5,495 nucleotides of DNA from an uncultured Bacteroidales bacterium. GTDB lineage: Bacteria > Bacteroidota > Bacteroidia > Bacteroidales > P3. Made by a program: the position numbers and the translations under genes. Location of the stretch: assembly GCA_947176875.1 (NCBI GenBank), contig CAMWSI010000069.1, forward strand, positions 1-5,495, written 5' to 3'. The first letter of the stretch is position 1, and every line of letters starts with the position of its first letter. Shown in pieces: positions 5,215 through 5,495 of this stretch. A model generated the notes under the pieces. The model did not search any database. It was not told the DNA's origin and was given only the letters and a program-made list of their open reading frames with translations.

Positions 5215-5495
5215 GTGCAACGTATTTGGAAAACCTTGGTCTGGGGGCTCTGCATCGCGCTGGGATTGCTTCTGTTCGCCGTGGGCGGGCTGGCCGCTTA
5301 TTTCCACTTCCATAAGGACGGCATCCGGCAGGTCGTGCTCAACGAGTTGAATCAGGTGCTTGTTTCGCCGGTCAGTGTCGAGAAAGTGGAGGTGGGACTT
5401 CTCCATACGTTTCCGGCGGTTTCGGTCGAATTCAGGCGTGTACAGGGCATGGGACGGCAGAAAGAGGATGCCGAGCCCCTGTTCACGGCCGAGCG
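5215..5495 (+). CDS. AsmA-family protein, N-terminal part, cut by window end
   Basis: The frame stays open from GTG at 5215 to the window end (93 full codons). The N-terminus is QRIWKTLVWG, then a single membrane helix (about residues 7-29, LCIALGLLLFAVGGLAAYF). Next come NELNQVLVSPVSVEKVEV, LLHTFPAVSVEFRRV, and a charged stretch up to LFTAER. This matches the usual start of AsmA-like proteins in Bacteroidota: a TM anchor, then 'in..l...v.v..v.lslf.sFP.lsv...dv...g......llsa.k'. Such proteins are large, anchored in the inner membrane with the body in the periplasm, and are linked to phospholipid transport and outer-membrane integrity. GTG is preferred because an in-frame TGA lies at 5197-5199 and no ATG occurs between them. 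It is probably in one transcript with the pseudouridine synthase gene. Confidence 0.8.
   Translation, partial: MQRIWKTLVWGLCIALGLLLFAVGGLAAYFHFHKDGIRQVVLNELNQVLVSPVSVEKVEVGLLHTFPAVSVEFRRVQGMGRQKEDAEPLFTAE

Noticed and set aside
3061..5406. A 781-codon open frame on the minus strand running antisense to the pseudouridine synthase gene and through the DMT gene in another frame.
   Set aside because: Its product is rich in H, R and Q with no domain, and it spans two well-supported genes. GC-rich codons leave few stops in the opposite strand, which explains its length.

Overview
The window looks like chromosomal DNA from a GC-rich member of the Bacteroidota, probably Bacteroidales and possibly Alistipes/Rikenellaceae-like. 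The grounds are several TAnnTTTG-type -7 promoter elements, the lack of clear Shine-Dalgarno sequences before the starts, a Bacteroidota-style AsmA N-terminus, and a lipoprotein with a charged stretch after its lipid-modified cysteine. The genus is inference.

Layout, left to right. (1) 1-1106, + strand: the 3' part of a MATE-family multidrug/cation antiporter gene whose start lies outside the window. (2) 1107-1330: an AT-rich control region with a -7 box, a perfect 7+7 inverted repeat at the expected transcription start, and short direct repeats. (3) 1331-2501, + strand: a two-gene toxin-antitoxin-like module. The first gene is a HigA/XRE-type helix-turn-helix protein carrying a C-terminal domain like DUF6922. 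The second, overlapping it by 11 bp, is an AbiEii/AbiGii-family nucleotidyltransferase with intact GG...DxD active-site motifs. (4) 2507-2532: a perfect 11-bp GC-rich hairpin that can end transcription from both sides. (5) 2556-3008, - strand: a small AT-rich lipoprotein of unknown function. (6) 3105-4034, - strand: an EamA/DMT-type ten-helix transporter. (7) 4035-4131: a divergent promoter region. (8) 4132-5193, + strand: an RsuA/RluB-family rRNA pseudouridine synthase with a long arginine-rich, probably disordered N-terminal extension. (9) 5215-5495, + strand: the start of an AsmA-family envelope protein, cut off by the window end.

The MATE, DMT, pseudouridine synthase and AsmA genes look like ordinary chromosomal genes with high GC. 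The block from about 1107 to 3060 is clearly more AT-rich and holds the toxin-antitoxin-like pair and the orphan lipoprotein, so it reads as an accessory insert between core genes. No integrase, transposase, att site or terminal repeat is visible. The most interesting system is the antitoxin/AbiEii-like pair: its putative antitoxin combines a HigA-type DNA-binding domain with a second domain of a type found beside such toxins, and its presumed operator lies directly upstream. I see no RNA genes or CRISPR array.
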